From Streptococcus infantis (lineage in GTDB: Bacteria > Bacillota > Bacilli > Lactobacillales > Streptococcaceae), in the NCBI RefSeq assembly GCF_018499575.1, contig NZ_JAHDAP010000002.1, forward strand, positions 1 through 64,000: DNA of 64,000 bases. The letters run 5' to 3'. Positions 8,589 to 18,669 of the stretch are shown in pieces (the first letter of the stretch is position 1; each line of letters opens with the position of its first letter). The translations under genes and the position numbers were made by a program. The notes beneath the pieces were generated by a model that was given only the letters and a program-made list of their open reading frames with translations, was not told the origin of the DNA and did not search any database.

Positions 8589-9557
8589 ATGTCTTTTTCT
8601 GATTTAAAGCTGTTTGCCCTTTCTTCAAATAAAGAATTGGCAGAACGTGTGGCACAAGAGATTGGGATAGAATTGGGAAAATCGACTGTTCGTCAATTTT
8701 CAGATGGAGAAATTCAAGTTAACATCGAAGAATCTATCCGTGGGAAACATGTCTTTATCTTACAATCAACTAGCTCACCTGTAAATGACAATCTACTAGA
8801 GATTTTGATTATGGTTGATGCTTTGAAACGTGCTAGTGCAGAATCTGTCAACGTTGTAATGCCTTACTATGGTTATGCGCGTCAGGATAGAAAGGCTAGA
8901 GCGCGTGAACCAATCACTGCAAAACTCGTTGCAAATATGCTTGAAGTAGCTGGAGTAGATCGTTTGTTGACAATTGATTTGCACGCTGCACAGATTCAAG
9001 GATTCTTTGATATTCCTGTTGATCACTTGATGGGTGCTCCTTTGATTGCGGATTACTTTGAGCGCCGTGGCATGGTTGGATCTGACTATGTGGTAGTAAG
9101 TCCGGACCACGGTGGTGTGACGCGTGCTCGTAAGCTAGCTGAATTTTTGAAAACACCGATTGCTATCATTGATAAACGTCGAAGTGTAGACAAGATGAAT
9201 ACTAGTGAAGTGATGAATATCATTGGTAAAGTAGAGGGCAAAACTTGTATCTTGATTGATGATATGATTGATACAGCTGGAACTATCTGTCATGCTGCCG
9301 ATGCTTTGGCTGAAGCTGGAGCTGTGGAAGTTTATGCTAGCTGTACTCACCCAGTATTATCAGGACCAGCTTTGGAGAACATCCAAAAATCTGCTATCAA
9401 AAAGTTGGTGGTTTTAGATACTATTTACCTTCCGGAAGAACGTTTGATTGATAAGATTGAACAGATTTCTATTGCTCACCTCCTTGGTGATGCTATTGTA
9501 CGTATCCACGAAAAACGCCCACTTTCTCCATTATTTAGTATCGAGAAAAAAATCTAA
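8589..9557 (+). CDS. prs: Ribose-phosphate pyrophosphokinase
   Basis: This enzyme makes PRPP from ribose 5-phosphate and ATP, the starting material for the purine operons downstream in this window and for pyrimidines, histidine and NAD. It is 322 aa, a normal class I length. The conserved parts are the flexible-loop region [14 protein letters not shown] near residue 98, the metal site [11 protein letters not shown] near 130, and the PRPP loop [10 protein letters not shown] near 220. CGGAGGAAATC precedes the ATG. It is monocistronic, between a promoter at 8503 and a strong terminator at 9577. Confidence 0.96.
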   Translation: MSFSDLKLFALSSNKELAERVAQEIGIELGKSTVRQFSDGEIQVNIEESIRGKHVFILQSTSSPVNDNLLEILIMVDALKRASAESVNVVMPYYGYARQDRKARAREPITAKLVANMLEVAGVDRLLTIDLHAAQIQGFFDIPVDHLMGAPLIADYFERRGMVGSDYVVVSPDHGGVTRARKLAEFLKTPIAIIDKRRSVDKMNTSEVMNIIGKVEGKTCILIDDMIDTAGTICHAADALAEAGAVEVYASCTHPVLSGPALENIQKSAIKKLVVLDTIYLPEERLIDKIEQISIAHLLGDAIVRIHEKRPLSPLFSIEKKI

Positions 9558-9576
9558 TCTTTCACTTGAATAAATG

Positions 9577-9615
9577 AATTTCCTAGCAGGTTTTCTCCTG
9601 CTAGGAAATTTTTTG
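9577..9615 (+). terminator. Terminator of prs
   Basis: A perfect 14-bp stem AATTTCCTAGCAGG (9577-9590) / CCTGCTAGGAAATT (9597-9610), loop TTTTCT, then TTTT. Confidence 0.95.
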
Positions 9616-9675
9616 TAGCCAAAAACTGCAAGCCTTTTCAAAATGTGCTATACTGATGAAAAAAGGAGGGTTTCT

Positions 9676-10113
9676 ATGACTCAAGAATTTATCAATCCAA
9701 GTGATGGTGTGGTCCGTCAGTATCTAGCAACTAGTAAAACCTTAGCCGTAGTGGGCTTGTCTGACCGTGAGGAGACAACTAGTAATCGAGTGACCAAGGA
9801 AATGCAGGCTCGTGGTTATAAAATTATTCCAGTTAATCCCAAGGCTGCAGGTGGTCAAATCTTGGGAGAAAAGGCTTATGCTAGCTTAGCTGAGATTCCT
9901 TTTCCTGTAGACATTGTCAATGTTTACCGACGCAGTGAATTTTTACCGGATGTAGCGCGTGATTTTCTCAAAGCGGATGCCAAGATTTTTTGGGCGCAAT
10001 TAGGGCTTGAAAGTTTGGAAGCAGAAGAAATCTTGCGTGCTGGAGGATGCGATGATATCGTGATGAATCGTTGCATCAAGAGAGAACATACACGTTTAAT
10101 TCTTGAACAATAA
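9676..10113 (+). CDS. CoA-binding domain protein (YccU-like)
   Basis: This 145-aa protein is a stand-alone CoA-binding Rossmann domain, as in E. coli YccU and the N-terminal part of succinyl-CoA synthetase alpha. TLAVVGLSDRE (near residue 20) and GYKIIPVNPKAAGGQILGE match the nucleotide-binding loop of that family. The enzymatic role is unknown. AAGGAGG at 9664 fixes the ATG at 9676; an in-frame ATG at 9643 lies within the promoter (TGCTATACT, 9646-9654). It is a single gene. Confidence 0.83.
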   Translation: MTQEFINPSDGVVRQYLATSKTLAVVGLSDREETTSNRVTKEMQARGYKIIPVNPKAAGGQILGEKAYASLAEIPFPVDIVNVYRRSEFLPDVARDFLKADAKIFWAQLGLESLEAEEILRAGGCDDIVMNRCIKREHTRLILEQ

Positions 10114-10140
10114 AAAGGTAGCTTGCGGGCTACCTTTTGT
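10112..10140. terminator. Shared terminator between the CoA-binding gene and the exporter
   Basis: The stem AAAAGGTAGC / GCTACCTTTT with a short TTGCGG loop has A and T tracts on both sides, so it can stop transcription from either strand. The two convergent genes end on either side of it. Confidence 0.85.
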
Positions 10141-10141
10141 C

Positions 10142-11152
10142 TTAGAAAAGACCAATGAGTGTTTGCATACCCAGACTAGTTAGGATGATGGCAATCCAGC
10201 AAAGAGCTCCAAGAAGAATGGCCTGTCCACTGGATTTGATCATAGCAATGAGGTTAGTTTTGAGACCAATAGCACTCATAGCCATGATGATGAGGAATTT
10301 GGAGAGTTGTTTGAGAGGTGAAAAGAAGCTATTGCTGACACCAAAAGAAGTAAGGACGGTGGTTAGCAGAGAAGCTAGGATAAAGTAGAGGATGAAAACG
10401 GGGAAGATTTTTTTAAGCTTCACTCCTTGGTTGTTACCTTGTTGACGGCTTTGCCAGTAGGAGAGGAAGAGAGTAATAGGGATAATAGCTAGGGTGCGTG
10501 TCAGTTTAACAATAGTGGCAGACTCAAGAGTGTTGGTATGGTAAAGACTATCCCAGGCACTAGCAGTAGCTGTCACAGAGGAAGTATCGTTGACCGCAGT
10601 ACCCGCAAAGAGAGCAAAACCTTCGTTGGAAAGATGGAGCCAAGAACCTAGAGTTGGGAAGATAAGAGCTGCCAAGACATTGAAGAAAAAGATAACAGAG
10701 ATGGCTTGAGCCACTTCTTTTTCCTTGGCGTGAATAACGGGGGCAGTCGCTGCAATTGCAGAACCACCACAGATAGAAGAGCCTACTCCAATCAAGGTAG
10801 CTAACTTTGCATCCAGATTAAAAAAGCGCTGGAAGAGATAGGCAACAATCAAGGCTATAGAAATGGTGGATAGAATGACAGGGAGGGAAGATTTTCCTAC
10901 TGCAAAAACTTGAGAGATATTGAGTCCAAACCCAAGCAAGATAACAGCATACTGAAGTAATTTCTTAGAGCTGTAAGTCAAGCCGGCTTCCAGTTGTTTA
11001 TAGGGAGTGAGAAAGGGGTGGAGAATCATTCCGATAAAAATGGCGAAAACAGGTGCTCCCACAACAGGCAGAAAGCCTCCTAAAACCCAAGAGATGATTG
11101 AGATGATCAGACAGGCTAACAGTCCTGCCCAATTTTTTGATAGAAATGACAT
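10142..11152 (-). CDS. YeiH family putative sulfate exporter (UPF0324)
   Basis: This 336-aa integral membrane protein has about ten hydrophobic segments and the family signatures [14 protein letters not shown] (residues ~30-45), [18 protein letters not shown] near 115 and [19 protein letters not shown] near 180. The family is annotated as putative sulfate exporters, with little direct proof. The start at 11152 is chosen because GGAGGTTTTT precedes it. The longer frame from 11233 adds 27 residues without a ribosome site. It is a single gene, convergent with the CoA-binding gene. Confidence 0.85.
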   Translation of the reverse strand: MSFLSKNWAGLLACLIISIISWVLGGFLPVVGAPVFAIFIGMILHPFLTPYKQLEAGLTYSSKKLLQYAVILLGFGLNISQVFAVGKSSLPVILSTISIALIVAYLFQRFFNLDAKLATLIGVGSSICGGSAIAATAPVIHAKEKEVAQAISVIFFFNVLAALIFPTLGSWLHLSNEGFALFAGTAVNDTSSVTATASAWDSLYHTNTLESATIVKLTRTLAIIPITLFLSYWQSRQQGNNQGVKLKKIFPVFILYFILASLLTTVLTSFGVSNSFFSPLKQLSKFLIIMAMSAIGLKTNLIAMIKSSGQAILLGALCWIAIILTSLGMQTLIGLF

Positions 11153-11245
11153 AAAAACCTCCGAAAATAAGCACTTCTTATTATAATCTTGTCTGTCAGA
11201 AAAGTAAAATAGAAAGTGGGAATAAGGTTGCAAATAAACGGAATT

Positions 11246-11274
11246 TTGCGGTCAGAGAGCTTTTGTAGTATAAT
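11246..11274 (+). promoter_or_regulatory. Promoter of the araT-recO-plsX-acpP operon
   Basis: TTGCGG (11246-11251), 17 bases, TATAAT (11269-11274), with the start codon 32 bases further on behind AAGGAGG. It is divergent from the exporter gene. Confidence 0.8.
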
Positions 11275-11306
11275 AGATATATGTTCTTTGATCAAGGAGG
11301 ATATAT

Positions 11307-12476
11307 ATGGACTTAACCAAACGATTTAATAAACAATTAGATAAGATACAAGTTTCCTTGATTCGTCAATTTGACCAGGCTATTTCAGAGATTCCTAGTG
11401 TCCTGCGATTGACCTTGGGAGAACCAGATTTTACAACGCCAGATCATGTCAAGGAAGCTGCAAAGCGAGCCATTGACCAAGATCAATCCTACTATACAGG
11501 GATGAGTGGTTTGTTGACATTGCGTCAGGCGGCGAGTGAATTTGTAAAAGAGAAATATCAGCTAGACTACAATCCAGAGAATGAAATCTTGGTCACAATT
11601 GGTGCGACAGAGGCTCTGTCAGCTACTCTGACAGCTATTTTGGAGAAAGGAGACAAGGTTCTTTTGCCAGCTCCTGCCTATCCAGGTTACGGGCCAATAG
11701 TCAATCTAGTGGGTGCAGAGATTGTCGAGATTGATACAACTGAAAATGGTTTTGTTTTGACGCCTGAGATGTTGGAAAAGGCAATTTTGGAGCAGGGGGA
11801 CAAGCTCAAGGCAGTTATTCTCAACTATCCAGCTAATCCGACAGGGATTACTTATAGTCGCGAGCAATTAGAAGCCTTGGCAGCTGTTTTACGCAAGTAT
11901 GAGATTTTCGTAGTCTGTGATGAAGTCTACTCAGAATTGACCTATACAGGGGAAAATCATGTGTCTTTGGGAACTATGTTAAGAGATCAGGCAATTATCA
12001 TTAACGGTCTTTCTAAATCCCATGCCATGACAGGTTGGCGTTTAGGTTTTATCTTTGCACCAGCAAACTTCACAGCTCAACTCATCAAGAGTCATCAGTA
12101 TTTGGTTACTGCTGCAAACACTATGGCACAACATGCTGCGGTAGAAGCCTTAACAGCGGGTAAGAACGATGCGGAACCAATGAAGAAGGAATATATCCAA
12201 CGTCGGGACTACATTATTGAGAAGATGACTGACCTTGGTTTTGAGATTATTAAACCAGATGGGGCTTTCTATATCTTTGCTAAGATTCCTGCAGGTTACA
12301 ATCAAGATTCCTTTGCTTTTCTGAAGGATTTTGCTTACAAGAAGGCTGTTGCCTTTATCCCTGGTGCTGCCTTTGGACAGTATGGAGAAGGCTATGTTCG
12401 CCTATCTTATGCAGCTAGCATGGAAACCATCAGAGAGGCTATGAAACGACTTGAGGAGTACATGAGAGAAGCATGA
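11307..12476 (+). CDS. araT: Class I/II aminotransferase (probably aromatic)
   Basis: This PLP-dependent aminotransferase has 389 aa. The cofactor lysine lies in SLSKSHAMTGWR near residue 233; CDEVYSELTY (near 204) holds the Asp that pairs with the pyridine nitrogen; NYPANPTG and the final Arg of YVRLSYAAS bind substrate. The place next to recO and plsX matches the pneumococcal gene annotated as aromatic aminotransferase (AraT). Substrate range is inferred from that. It overlaps recO by four bases (ATGA), so the two are co-translated. Confidence 0.9.
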   Translation: MDLTKRFNKQLDKIQVSLIRQFDQAISEIPSVLRLTLGEPDFTTPDHVKEAAKRAIDQDQSYYTGMSGLLTLRQAASEFVKEKYQLDYNPENEILVTIGATEALSATLTAILEKGDKVLLPAPAYPGYGPIVNLVGAEIVEIDTTENGFVLTPEMLEKAILEQGDKLKAVILNYPANPTGITYSREQLEALAAVLRKYEIFVVCDEVYSELTYTGENHVSLGTMLRDQAIIINGLSKSHAMTGWRLGFIFAPANFTAQLIKSHQYLVTAANTMAQHAAVEALTAGKNDAEPMKKEYIQRRDYIIEKMTDLGFEIIKPDGAFYIFAKIPAGYNQDSFAFLKDFAYKKAVAFIPGAAFGQYGEGYVRLSYAASMETIREAMKRLEEYMREA

Positions 12477-13243
12477 TTCAATCGATTACGAGTCAGGGTT
12501 TAGTACTTTACAATCGAAATTTTCGAGAGGATGATAAGCTTGTTAAAATCTTTACAGAACAGGCAGGTAAGCGCATGTTTTTTGTCAAACACGCCGGCCA
12601 ATCCAAACTAGCTCCTGTCATTCAACCTTTAGTCTTAGCCCATTTTCTCCTAAAAGTCAATGACGATGGACTTAGTTATATAGAAGATTATCATGAGGTG
12701 AAGACTTTTCCGAAAATCAATAGTGACCTCTTTGTTATGGCTTATGCGACTTACGTTGCAGCCTTGGCAGATGCGAGTTTGCAGGATAACCAAGAAGATG
12801 CTCCCTTATTTGATTTTTTGCAAAAGACTTTAGAGCTGATGGAAGAGGGTCTGGATTATCAAGTTTTGACCAATATTTTTGAAATTCAAATATTGACACG
12901 TTTTGGAATCAGTCTCAACTTTAATGAGTGTACCTTTTGTCATCGTGTGGGGCAAGCCTTTGACTTCTCCTTCAAATACGGGGGTTGTCTTTGTCCCGAT
13001 CATTACCATGAAGATGAGAAACGATGTCACTTAAATCCCAATATTCCTTATCTGCTCAATCAATTTCAAGCCATTGATTTTGAGACCTTGGAGACTATCT
13101 CACTTAAGGCCGAAATCAAGCAGGACTTGCGCAAGTTTATGGACCAAATCTATGAGGAATATGTCGGCATTCATCTGAAATCAAAGAAATTTATTGATTC
13201 CCTAGCCGACTGGGGACAACTACTGAAAGAGGAAGACAAATGA
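12473..13243 (+). CDS. recO: DNA repair protein RecO
   Basis: RecO works with RecF and RecR to load RecA on single-stranded DNA covered by SSB, and anneals strands. It is 256 aa. The N-terminal OB fold ([21 protein letters not shown]) is followed by a helical part and a zinc-type CTFCHRVG...CLCPDH segment near residues 150-175. It overlaps its neighbours at both ends by four bases (12473 and 13240), typical of tight coupling in this operon. Confidence 0.94.
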   Translation: MIQSITSQGLVLYNRNFREDDKLVKIFTEQAGKRMFFVKHAGQSKLAPVIQPLVLAHFLLKVNDDGLSYIEDYHEVKTFPKINSDLFVMAYATYVAALADASLQDNQEDAPLFDFLQKTLELMEEGLDYQVLTNIFEIQILTRFGISLNFNECTFCHRVGQAFDFSFKYGGCLCPDHYHEDEKRCHLNPNIPYLLNQFQAIDFETLETISLKAEIKQDLRKFMDQIYEEYVGIHLKSKKFIDSLADWGQLLKEEDK

Positions 13244-14232
13244 AAAAAATCGCAGTTGATGCAATGGGTGGCGATTACGCACCACAAGCTATTGTAGAGG
13301 GAGTTAATCAAGCCCTTGCTGACTTTTCAGATATTGAAGTCCAACTTTATGGAGATGAAAGCAAAATCAAGCAATATCTAACAGCTACAGAGCGCGTTAG
13401 TATTATCCATACTGATGAAAAAATCGACTCAGATGATGAGCCTACAAAAGCCATCCGCAAGAAGAAAAATGCCAGCATGGTATTGGCAGCTAAGGCTGTC
13501 AAAGATGGAGAGGCAGATGCAGTTCTTTCTGCAGGAAATACAGGTGCCTTGTTGGCAGCGGGATTCTTCATCGTTGGTCGTATCAAAAATATTGATCGAC
13601 CTGGATTGATGTCAACATTGCCAACTATTGATGGAAAAGGTTTTGACATGCTTGACCTTGGTGCCAATGCAGAAAATACCGCCCATCACCTTCATCAATA
13701 TGCAGTCCTAGGCTCCTTCTATGCTAGAAATGTTCGTGGTATTGAAAAACCTCGTGTAGGTTTGCTTAATAACGGGACAGAGAGCAGCAAGGGAGATCCA
13801 CTCCGCAAGGAAGCCTATGACCTATTAGCGGCTGACGAGAGTTTGAATTTCATCGGGAACGTGGAAGCACGTGATTTGATGGATGGTGTTGCTGATGTAG
13901 TCGTAACAGATGGTTTCACGGGAAACGCTGTGCTCAAAGCTATTGAAGGGACTGCTATGGGTATCATGGGCTTGCTCAAAAATGCTATTGTAGGTGGCGG
14001 TCTTAGAGCCAAGCTAGGTGCTTTCCTTCTTAAGGATAACCTCAGAGGTTTGAAAAAACAGCTCAACTATTCAGATGTTGGAGGTGCGGTCTTGTTTGGT
14101 GTTAAGGCGCCAGTAGTTAAGACTCATGGTTCAAGTGATGCCAAAGCTGTCTATAGCACAATACGCCAGATTCGTACCATGCTTGAGACAGATGTAGTTG
14201 CCCAAACTGCGCGTGAATTTTCAGAGGAATAA
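13240..14232 (+). CDS. plsX: Phosphate acyltransferase PlsX
   Basis: PlsX moves acyl chains from acyl-ACP to phosphate to give acyl-phosphate, the substrate of PlsY in phospholipid synthesis. At 330 aa it has the family start [13 protein letters not shown], then [12 protein letters not shown] and [11 protein letters not shown]. The peripheral membrane enzyme has no transmembrane segment. The gene starts within the end of recO (ATGA). It lies ten bases before acpP, the carrier that brings its substrate. Confidence 0.96.
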   Translation: MKKIAVDAMGGDYAPQAIVEGVNQALADFSDIEVQLYGDESKIKQYLTATERVSIIHTDEKIDSDDEPTKAIRKKKNASMVLAAKAVKDGEADAVLSAGNTGALLAAGFFIVGRIKNIDRPGLMSTLPTIDGKGFDMLDLGANAENTAHHLHQYAVLGSFYARNVRGIEKPRVGLLNNGTESSKGDPLRKEAYDLLAADESLNFIGNVEARDLMDGVADVVVTDGFTGNAVLKAIEGTAMGIMGLLKNAIVGGGLRAKLGAFLLKDNLRGLKKQLNYSDVGGAVLFGVKAPVVKTHGSSDAKAVYSTIRQIRTMLETDVVAQTAREFSEE

Positions 14233-14242
14233 GGAGAATAAT

Positions 14243-14479
14243 ATGACAGAACAACAAATTTTCGACCGTATCGTGACCATCATCCAAGAACGTCAAGGAG
14301 AGGACTTTGTAGTTACTGAAAACTTGAGCTTAAAGGATGATTTAGATGCTGATTCAGTAGATTTGATGGAATTTGTCCTAACAATTGAGGATGAGTTTGG
14401 AATCGAAATCGGTGATGAAGAAATTGATAATCTCCAAAGCGTCGCAGATGTATTAGAAATTATCAAAAATAGAATATAA
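14243..14479 (+). CDS. acpP: Acyl carrier protein
   Basis: This is a 78-aa acidic four-helix carrier. The phosphopantetheine attachment serine is in DDLDADSVDLMEF (Ser38 region). AAGGAG precedes the ATG at 14243. A longer frame from 14198 would overlap plsX and lacks a site. Streptococci keep another acp within the fab cluster; this copy is paired with plsX and so probably serves phospholipid or special acyl transfer. It ends in a strong terminator. Confidence 0.94.
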   Translation: MTEQQIFDRIVTIIQERQGEDFVVTENLSLKDDLDADSVDLMEFVLTIEDEFGIEIGDEEIDNLQSVADVLEIIKNRI

Positions 14480-14480
14480 A

Positions 14481-14514
14481 AAAAGCAACATGCAGAGCAT
14501 GTTGCTTTTTTGTC
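14481..14514 (+). terminator. Terminator of araT-recO-plsX-acpP
   Basis: A perfect 13-bp stem AAAAGCAACATGC (14481-14493) / GCATGTTGCTTTT (14497-14509), loop AGA, followed by T. Confidence 0.95.
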
Positions 14515-14575
14515 GTGTGGAATATTTATTTTAACGGATTTATCAATCCATATGCTTGCTTAAACTTTTAAAAGT

Positions 14576-14605
14576 GCTATTTGGGTGTAGATACTGTTTT
14601 TTTAG
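14576..14605 (+). promoter_or_regulatory. Degenerate ComE-type direct repeat upstream of comA
   Basis: GCTATTTGGG (14576-14585) fits the left half of the pneumococcal ComE site (ACACTTTGGG) at 7 of 10 positions. After 11 bases TTTTTTTAG fits the right half (ACAGTTGAG) poorly. A -10-like TAAAAT lies about 30 bases downstream (14637-14642). The position is right for an early competence promoter, the match only partial. Confidence 0.3.
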
Positions 14606-14688
14606 AAAGAGTTATCAATTTCTTATTTTGTTTGGCTAAAATAATCTTACAGAACTTTTAATTAGGTTGTTAAGAAAAGGATAAGAAT

Positions 14689-16842
14689 ATGAAATTCAGA
14701 AAAAAACACTATCGCTCACAGATGGATCAGAAGGACTGTGGAGTGGCTTCATTGGCCATGGTGTTTGGCTGTTTTGGAAGCCATTATTCATTAGCACGTC
14801 TGCGTGAATTAGCCAAAACGACTATAAATGGGACGACAGCTTTGGGTCTGGTGAAGGCTGCGGAAACATTAGGTTTTGAGCCACAAGCCATTCAAGCAGA
14901 CATGACTTTGTTTGATTCTCCAAATTTAATCTTTCCTTTTGTAGTTCACGTGCTTAAGGACAAAGAATTCTTTCATTATTATGTAGTGACAGGGATGGAT
15001 CAGCAGAACATTCATATAGCTGACCCAGATCCAGAGGTTAGATTGACCAAACTATCGCGTGAAAGATTTGAAGAAGAATGGACAGGGACAACTATCTTTG
15101 TGGCTCCCTCCCCAAATTATCAGCCACATAAGGACAAGAATCAGAGTTTGACTTCTTTTCTACCTATTTTGATAAATCAGAAAGGTTTGATCACCAATAT
15201 CATATTAGCGACCGTTCTAGTAACCTTGATTAACATCGTTGGTTCATACTACCTACAATCTATTATTGATACCTATGTACCGAATCAGACATCTTCGACC
15301 CTAAGTATTATTTCTATATGCCTTGTTATCGTTTATGCTCTTCAACAGATTTTGTCTTTTGCTCAAGATTACCTTTTAATTATCCTTGGACAACGTCTAT
15401 CGATTGATGTTATTTTATCTTATATCAAACATATTTTTAATCTACCTATGTCCTTTTTTGCAACACGTCGGACGGGGGAAATCGTGTCACGATTTACAGA
15501 TGCTAATAGTATCATAGATGCCTTGGCTTCAACCATTATTTCAATTTTTCTGGATATATCTATGATGTTGATGATTTCCATAATTTTGTTTTTGCAAAAT
15601 AATAATCTCTTTTTCATAAGCTTATTAAGCCTTCCCATTTATGCTGTAATTATTATTGCTTTTATGAAACCTTTTGAAAAGATGAACCGGGATACCATGG
15701 AAGCAAATGCAACCCTATCATCTTCTATTATAGAGGATATTAATGGTATTGAAACGATTAAATCCTTAGCTAGCGAAAAAACACGCTACCAAAAGCTTGA
15801 TAGGGAATTTGTGGACTATCTGAAAAGATCCTTTACTTATAGCAGAGCAGAAAGTCAGCAAAAAGCTCTCAAAAAATTTGCTCAACTGCTGCTAAATGTC
15901 TGCGTATTATGGATGGGTGCTAATTTCGTTATGGATGGGAAGATGAGTTTGGGCCAGTTGATTACGTATAATACACTTCTTTATTATTTCACCAATCCTC
16001 TAGAAAACATCATCAACCTTCAGAGTAAGCTCCAAACAGCTCAAGTTGCTAATAGTCGTCTCAACGAGGTGTATCGGGTCAACTCTGAGTTTGAAGGACA
16101 GAAAATGGTAGAGGATTTGAGTATGGTTCAAGGAGATATGACTTTTAAGGGAATTCACTACAAGTATGACTATGGTCAAGATATCTTATCGGATATCAAT
16201 TTGAACATCAATGATGGCTCTAAAATAGCTCTTGTAGGAGTTTCAGGATCAGGAAAGTCGACCTTGGCTAAGATGATGGTTAATTTTTTCAACCCAAGTC
16301 AGGGAGAAATCAGACTGGGAGGTATGAATTTAAATCAGATTGATAAAAAGTCTCTGCGCAAACATATCAACTATTTACCTCAACAACCTTATGTATTTAA
16401 TGGAACAATTTTAGAAAATCTTCTCCTTGGAGCGAAGGAGGGTACGACTCAGGAGGATATACTACGTGCAGTTGAGCTAGCAGAAATTCGTGAAGATATT
16501 GAGCGTATGCCCTTGAATTACCAGACAGAATTGACTTCTGATGGGACAGGAATTTCTGGTGGTCAACTCCAGAGGATTGCTTTGGCACGTGCTCTCTTGA
16601 CAGATGCTCCTATCTTGATTTTGGATGAGGCGACGAGTAGTCTAGATATCTTAACAGAGAAACGGATAGTGGACAATCTCATGAATCTAGATAAGACCTT
16701 GATTTTCATTGCTCATCGTTTGACTATTGCTGAACGGGTGGAGAAAGTTGTTGTTTTGGATCGAGGTAAGATTGTAGAAGAGGGCAATCATGCTGACTTG
16801 CTTGCTCGAAATAGTTTTTATGCTCATTTAGTTAACTGTTAG
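14689..16842 (+). CDS. comA: ComA, peptidase-containing ABC exporter for competence peptide
   Basis: ComA cleaves double-glycine leader peptides and exports them, classically the competence pheromone ComC. It is 717 aa, the same length as pneumococcal ComA. The order is: C39 peptidase (catalytic Cys17 in MDQKDCGVASLAMVFG, His near 96), six membrane segments (about 165-450), then the ATPase with Walker A GVSGSGKST, signature SGGQ and Walker B ILILDEATSSLD. It is clearly diverged from the pneumococcal protein as I remember it. A Blp-type paralogue is possible but less likely, given the locus between acpP and purC. comB follows after 12 bases. Confidence 0.9.
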   Translation: MKFRKKHYRSQMDQKDCGVASLAMVFGCFGSHYSLARLRELAKTTINGTTALGLVKAAETLGFEPQAIQADMTLFDSPNLIFPFVVHVLKDKEFFHYYVVTGMDQQNIHIADPDPEVRLTKLSRERFEEEWTGTTIFVAPSPNYQPHKDKNQSLTSFLPILINQKGLITNIILATVLVTLINIVGSYYLQSIIDTYVPNQTSSTLSIISICLVIVYALQQILSFAQDYLLIILGQRLSIDVILSYIKHIFNLPMSFFATRRTGEIVSRFTDANSIIDALASTIISIFLDISMMLMISIILFLQNNNLFFISLLSLPIYAVIIIAFMKPFEKMNRDTMEANATLSSSIIEDINGIETIKSLASEKTRYQKLDREFVDYLKRSFTYSRAESQQKALKKFAQLLLNVCVLWMGANFVMDGKMSLGQLITYNTLLYYFTNPLENIINLQSKLQTAQVANSRLNEVYRVNSEFEGQKMVEDLSMVQGDMTFKGIHYKYDYGQDILSDINLNINDGSKIALVGVSGSGKSTLAKMMVNFFNPSQGEIRLGGMNLNQIDKKSLRKHINYLPQQPYVFNGTILENLLLGAKEGTTQEDILRAVELAEIREDIERMPLNYQTELTSDGTGISGGQLQRIALARALLTDAPILILDEATSSLDILTEKRIVDNLMNLDKTLIFIAHRLTIAERVEKVVVLDRGKIVEEGNHADLLARNSFYAHLVNC

Positions 16843-16854
16843 AAAGGAGAAAGA

Positions 16855-17772
16855 ATGTACCTTGAATTTTTAGAAAGTGCGGAATTTTATAATCGACGTT
16901 ATCATAATTTTTCCAGTCGAGTGATTTTTCCTATGTCACTTTTGGTAGTGTTTATGTTTGGATTTGCAATGTTTGCAGAAAAGGAAATAAGTTTATCTTC
17001 GAAAGCTACAGTTGAACCTAGTCGTATCATTGCTAATATCCAGTCAAGTAGTAATCGGCGGATGGTAATTAATTATCTAGAAGAGAACAAACAGGTGCAA
17101 CAAGGAGATTTACTTGTTCAGTATCAGGAATTAGGTGATGTACTTCAGGATGAAACCAATGCTAGTCAGTTAGAGAATTTTAGAGACTATCAAAGTAAAA
17201 CAAGTAATCTTAAGAATAGTGTTACACGGGGAAATATAGGTCTCTCTTCTCAGAATTCTTCGACTGTACAAGAGCAGATAGATTTTGAACAAGATGATTT
17301 AGAAGTAAAAATAGGGGAAAAAAGCCAAACTAGTTTACTCGAAAGAGGAACAATAAGAGCCAAGGAGGACGGAGTTCTTTATCTCAATCCTGAAAGGAAT
17401 CAATCTGCGGTAGTCACAGAAGGAACATTACTTGCTAAATTATATCCACTATTAGATAGAGAAGGAAGAGCAAAATTGACGGCCTATCTTAGTTCAAAAG
17501 ATATTGTGGGAATCAAGATTGGAGATTTTGTGCGCTTTACCACGACTAATGCCACCAATGATCAAGTGAGACTTGTTTCTACTATCACTAGTATTGATAC
17601 AATTGCAACCAAAACTGACCAAGGAAATTTCTTTAAAATAGAAGCGGAAACAAAAATAACTCGAGAACAAGCTGAAAATCTTAGGTATGGTTTAGAAGGC
17701 CGCTTACAAATAATCATAGGCAAGAAAAGTTATTTACGCTATTATTTGGATGATTTTTTGAATTGGGAATAA
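16855..17772 (+). CDS. comB: ComB, accessory factor of ComA, shortened form
   Basis: ComB is the membrane-fusion-like partner of ComA. The N-terminus ([18 protein letters not shown]), a single membrane segment near residues 25-45, VEPSR, and the C-terminal half ([27 protein letters not shown]) match ComB well. At 305 aa it is about 145 residues shorter than the 449-aa pneumococcal protein. The loss is confined to the extracytoplasmic helical hairpin (here residues ~90-160) and keeps the frame. It seems to fall in two blocks around FRDY, so both arms of the coiled coil may be trimmed. Whether it still works with ComA is unknown. Confidence 0.83.
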   Translation: MYLEFLESAEFYNRRYHNFSSRVIFPMSLLVVFMFGFAMFAEKEISLSSKATVEPSRIIANIQSSSNRRMVINYLEENKQVQQGDLLVQYQELGDVLQDETNASQLENFRDYQSKTSNLKNSVTRGNIGLSSQNSSTVQEQIDFEQDDLEVKIGEKSQTSLLERGTIRAKEDGVLYLNPERNQSAVVTEGTLLAKLYPLLDREGRAKLTAYLSSKDIVGIKIGDFVRFTTTNATNDQVRLVSTITSIDTIATKTDQGNFFKIEAETKITREQAENLRYGLEGRLQIIIGKKSYLRYYLDDFLNWE

Positions 17773-17797
17773 TGTTCACTTTTTTAAATAATATTTT

Positions 17798-17832
17798 AAA
17801 ACTGTAATCCTAAAAGGATTTACAGTTTTTAT
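17798..17832 (+). terminator. Terminator of comAB
   Basis: AAAACTGTAATCCT (17798-17811) pairs with AGGATTTACAGTTTT (17815-17829) with one bulged T, then T. Confidence 0.85.
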
Positions 17833-17854
17833 AAAACTCAAAGAGGGAATACGT

Positions 17855-17868
17855 TTTCGTTCGCAAAA
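17855..17868 (+). promoter_or_regulatory. Candidate PurR box before purC
   Basis: On the minus strand the bases read TTTTGCGAACGAA, matching the PurBox consensus at about 9 of 13 positions with the CGAAC core. It sits directly before the -35 box of purC, a place used by PurR in related Firmicutes. Confidence 0.45.
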
Positions 17869-17871
17869 TAT

Positions 17872-17900
17872 TTGATTTATGCTTATTATTGTGTTAGAAT
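17872..17900 (+). promoter_or_regulatory. purC operon promoter
   Basis: TTGATT (17872-17877), 17 bases, TAGAAT (17895-17900) with an extended TGT. Transcription should start near 17907, 26 bases before purC. Confidence 0.8.
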
Positions 17901-17932
17901 GAGGCAAAGTAATACGAAAGGCGAATGATAAA

Positions 17933-18640
17933 ATGTCCAGTAAACTTATTTATACGGGAAAAGCTAAAGATATCTATACTACAGAAGACGAAAATGTGAT
18001 TAAGTCGGTCTACAAGGACCAAGCAACCATGCTGAATGGAGCTCGCAAAGAGACCATCGAGGGAAAAGGTGTGCTGAATAATCAGATTTCGTCTCTTATT
18101 TTTGAAAAATTGAATGCTGCAGGTGTAGCGACACACTTTATTGAACGTATTTCTGACACCGAACAACTCAACAAGAAAGTGACTATTATTCCTTTAGAAG
18201 TTGTTCTTCGTAATGTGACGGCGGGTTCTTTCTCAAAACGTTTCGGTGTGGAAGAAGGGCTGGACTTAGAAACTCCAATCGTTGAATTTTACTATAAAAA
18301 TGATGATTTGGATGATCCATTTATCAATGATGAGCATGTGAAGTTTTTGGATATTGCCAATGATGAGCAAATTGCTTATATCAAGGAAGAAACACGTCGT
18401 ATCAATGAATTGTTGAAGGATTGGTTTGAGCAGATTGGTCTGCGTTTGATTGACTTCAAATTGGAATTTGGTTTTGATAAGGATGGCAAGATTATCTTGG
18501 CCGATGAATTTTCACCAGATAATTGCCGCCTTTGGGATGCTGAAGGGCATCATATGGACAAGGATGTTTTCCGTAGAGACTTAGGTAGTCTGACAGATGT
18601 TTATAAGGTTGTCTTGGAAAAGTTGCAGGGCTTAAAGTAA
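17933..18640 (+). CDS. purC: SAICAR synthetase
   Basis: PurC joins aspartate to CAIR with ATP to give SAICAR. It is 235 aa, normal. [11 protein letters not shown] at residues 4-14 is the glycine-rich ATP site. [13 protein letters not shown] near 89 and LIDFKLEFG with [12 protein letters not shown] are family signatures. It is the first gene of the purine operon purC-L-F-M-N-H. The start at 17933 follows GAAAGGCGAA. Confidence 0.96.
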   Translation: MSSKLIYTGKAKDIYTTEDENVIKSVYKDQATMLNGARKETIEGKGVLNNQISSLIFEKLNAAGVATHFIERISDTEQLNKKVTIIPLEVVLRNVTAGSFSKRFGVEEGLDLETPIVEFYYKNDDLDDPFINDEHVKFLDIANDEQIAYIKEETRRINELLKDWFEQIGLRLIDFKLEFGFDKDGKIILADEFSPDNCRLWDAEGHHMDKDVFRRDLGSLTDVYKVVLEKLQGLK

Positions 18641-18669
18641 GTTGTTTGAATAGAAATAAAGGAAATAAA

